In this document: positions 28,069 through 29,316 of the stretch, in pieces
How positions within the stretch are numbered: position 1 is the first letter of the stretch
Layout: every line of letters starts with the position of its first letter
IMG/VR virus record: IMGVR_UViG_3300031215_000052
Span: 1 to 29,316 of that record
DNA from: a virus
DNA length: 29,316 nt
Direction: 5' to 3' (one strand)
Made by a program: the position numbers and the translations under genes
The notes under the pieces: generated by a model
Databases searched by the model: none
Told to the model about the DNA's origin: nothing
What the model saw: the letters and a program-made list of their open reading frames with translations, nothing else

Positions 28069-28498
28069 TTTAACTGATCACGCTAAATATGAACTAGAAC
28101 TAGCAGGATTATTTGATAAAGATTCAGATTATGATGGCATGCTAGGCACAGCAGTCATGGAATTAGTAGAAAAGTTTTCTGAACAAGGTCACAGTGGCGC
28201 AAGCGCCAGCATAGTTCTATCACTGTTTAAAGAAGTAGTAATGTTTAAGAATCTTACACCTATTACTAGTAATCCAGATGAATGGTTAGATCAATCAGAA
28301 ATGAGTGAAGAACCTATATGGCAAAACAAACGTAGAAGCAGTAGCTTTTCACGTGATGGTGGCAAAACTTGGTATGATATTGATGATCGTAAGTATAATA
28401 ACGGTGATACATGGAAGAAAAAGCCAAATGGCGCGGAAAAATCACCTGAAACACCTAAACCAACTAAAAAAGCTAAGAAAACTAAAGATGCAAGCTAA
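28061..28498 (+). CDS. Conserved-type phage hypothetical protein
   Basis: Protein of 145 residues. The N-terminal part (HAKYELELAGLFDKDSDYDG, then MLGTAVMELVEKFSEQGHSG) is a helical block I recognise as recurring across many unrelated phages, though its function is not known to me. The middle contains NPDEWLDQ and a short strand region QNKRRSSSFSRDGGKTWYDI, and the tail is lysine/proline-rich. Confidence 0.75.
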   Translation: MGNLTDHAKYELELAGLFDKDSDYDGMLGTAVMELVEKFSEQGHSGASASIVLSLFKEVVMFKNLTPITSNPDEWLDQSEMSEEPIWQNKRRSSSFSRDGGKTWYDIDDRKYNNGDTWKKKPNGAEKSPETPKPTKKAKKTKDAS

Positions 28499-28733
28499 AC
28501 CTACTGTATTTACTACTGATACGTGTTCTAAATGCCCTGCAGTAAAGAAATGGATGGCACATAAGGGTATTGAATACAATGAAGTGAACATTACTAATGA
28601 TATAAGCTTAATCAAACCTGCTAGTGATATATCAGGTATGTTTACAGTGCCACAAACGCTTGCACCTAATGGGGTAGTTATTGTTGGTCCTAATTATGGC
28701 AAACTTGCGCAGAATATCATCAATGACAGGTAA
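28488..28733 (+). CDS. Glutaredoxin/NrdH-like redox protein
   Basis: Protein of 81 residues from ATG 28488. Thioredoxin-fold pattern: strand VFTTDTC, active site C13-S-K-C16 followed by PAVKKWMAHKGIEYNEVNI, then the cis-proline strand TVPQTLAPNGVVIVG and a last helix. NrdH proteins reduce ribonucleotide reductase; no reductase gene is in the window, so it may serve the host enzyme. It overlaps its upstream neighbour by 11 nt. Confidence 0.8.
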   Translation: MQAKPTVFTTDTCSKCPAVKKWMAHKGIEYNEVNITNDISLIKPASDISGMFTVPQTLAPNGVVIVGPNYGKLAQNIINDR

Positions 28734-28965
28734 TATATTAGGCTGTATAGCTAGAAATAGCACTACAACTGATGGCATTAAGATATCTGGTCACGTGTTC
28801 AGTGCAGAATATGCCACTGTAGATGAAGAAACAGATAGAATATATCTATTAGATATATGTATTGATTGTGGCAAGCCTAGTGCTAGTTTTCTTAGTGAAG
28901 GCAGCACTATGAAAGATAAATTGCTAGATACCTACAAGGTAATCATGAAAGTAGGTGCTGAATAG
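28723..28965 (+). CDS. Hypothetical protein, last gene of early operon
   Basis: Protein of 80 residues from ATG 28723 (11-nt overlap). Contains ICIDCGKP, a C-x2-C, and another cysteine near the start (ILGCIARN), so a metal or disulfide is possible. Strand-rich centre (SGHVFSAEYATVDEETDRIY). No family recognised. Confidence 0.6.
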   Translation: MTGNILGCIARNSTTTDGIKISGHVFSAEYATVDEETDRIYLLDICIDCGKPSASFLSEGSTMKDKLLDTYKVIMKVGAE

Positions 28966-29316
28966 GTAGTTACATTGGTGCTGCAAGGCAAATGATTTGT
29001 TCTTTAGCGTTGCAGGTGAATGGTCGCAGCATAGTAGTAGAAGCGTAATGCGTTAATGCAAAGCTGATTAGATAACCAGCCATAACCAGTGAGATGGTAT
29101 TAGGTTTAATAAGCGCCACATTGTTGATGGCGCTTATTAATTTATTGTTTACATCTAGCAAGCTACCACGCCATCCAGCGCTAGATCATATTTTAATAAT
29201 AAAATAATAGTGTTTATAAAATTGGTGTTCAAATAGATTGTAGGTACTTTATTTTTAATTTAAGCGTGGGTAATTTACATGGGGGGAGTACCACCTTCAT
29301 CTTGTGAAACCTGCAC
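28966..29316. other. Non-coding right end
   Basis: 351 bases without a supportable gene. It contains one GGTC (about 29009), a strong terminator (29106-29147), an AT-rich stretch (29185-29260) and a run of six G at 29281-29286. No tRNA, integration site or promoter of the local type was recognised. Confidence 0.6.
29106..29147 (+). terminator. Very strong terminator ending the early operon
   Basis: Perfect 13-base stem TTAATAAGCGCCA / TGGCGCTTATTAA with a 9-nt loop, followed by TTTATTGTTT. The left arm is also preceded by AT-rich DNA, so it may work in both directions. Confidence 0.85.

Noticed and set aside
28305-28487. Upstream extension of the glutaredoxin-like gene
   Set aside because: The extension is a frame-shadow of the lysine-rich tail of the previous gene; the thioredoxin fold begins right after ATG 28488.
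1-29316. CRISPR array or insertion sequence
   Set aside because: No regularly spaced repeats and no transposase-like gene or terminal inverted repeats were seen.

Overview
The window looks like most of the genome of a small, tailed (siphovirus-type) bacteriophage. It is AT-rich, almost entirely coding, and written on one strand apart from a single HNH gene (16327-16704, minus). Terminase, capsid, major tail and tail-tip proteins look most like those of phages of Gram-positive, probably actinobacterial, hosts. Consistent signs are the terminase P-loop PRQNGKS, the small-terminase C-terminus, leaderless-looking genes, and consensus -10/-35 promoters and DnaA boxes. The host is inferred, not shown. 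I see no integrase, repressor, DNA polymerase, helicase or primase, so either the phage leans on its host or the window is not the whole genome.

Layout. 1-6387: head and neck (stopper, tail terminator, scaffold, major capsid, MuF-like protein, RusA resolvase, portal, adaptor) plus two membrane proteins. 6394-14655: tail (major tail protein, two tail chaperones joined by a -1 frameshift at CCCAAAA, tape measure, distal tail protein, tail hub, collar-domain fibre) and an HNH nuclease. 14658-16065: lysis (small ORF, CHAP endolysin, holin, strong terminator). 16086-19755: packaging (ParB-like protein, small and large terminase) beside the reversed zinc-knuckle HNH gene. 19774-21250: a candidate small RNA, a leaderless gene, a probable DnaA-box origin and a promoter with an overlapping palindrome. 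21275-28965: an early operon of about 30 small overlapping genes (HAD phosphatase, NrdH/glutaredoxin-like protein, zinc-binding and HTH proteins, small membrane proteins). 28966-29316: non-coding, with a 13-bp terminator stem.

The most striking signal is strand polarity. By eye I count about 70 GGTC on the plus strand and only three GACC. All three GACC lie in one stretch, 24675-25664, which contains no GGTC. The polarity follows the physical strand, not the coding strand: it holds in intergenic DNA and in the one minus-strand gene. This is what is expected of a phage evading an asymmetric-site restriction system that needs oppositely oriented sites (type III-like), although a strand-specific replication motif is an alternative. 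The exceptional stretch is a three-gene cassette of foreign codon use, bounded by short direct repeats at start codons, and its first gene is a putative adenine methyltransferase (NPPF motif). GGCC and CCGG also appear to be absent.

Expression logic. Most transcription units start at an extended -10 box of the form TGnTAWAAT. At four genes (69, 2337, 8065, 19936) the -10 box ends exactly 6 nt before the ATG, implying leaderless mRNAs. Portal and tape measure instead share a nearly identical 31-nt leader.
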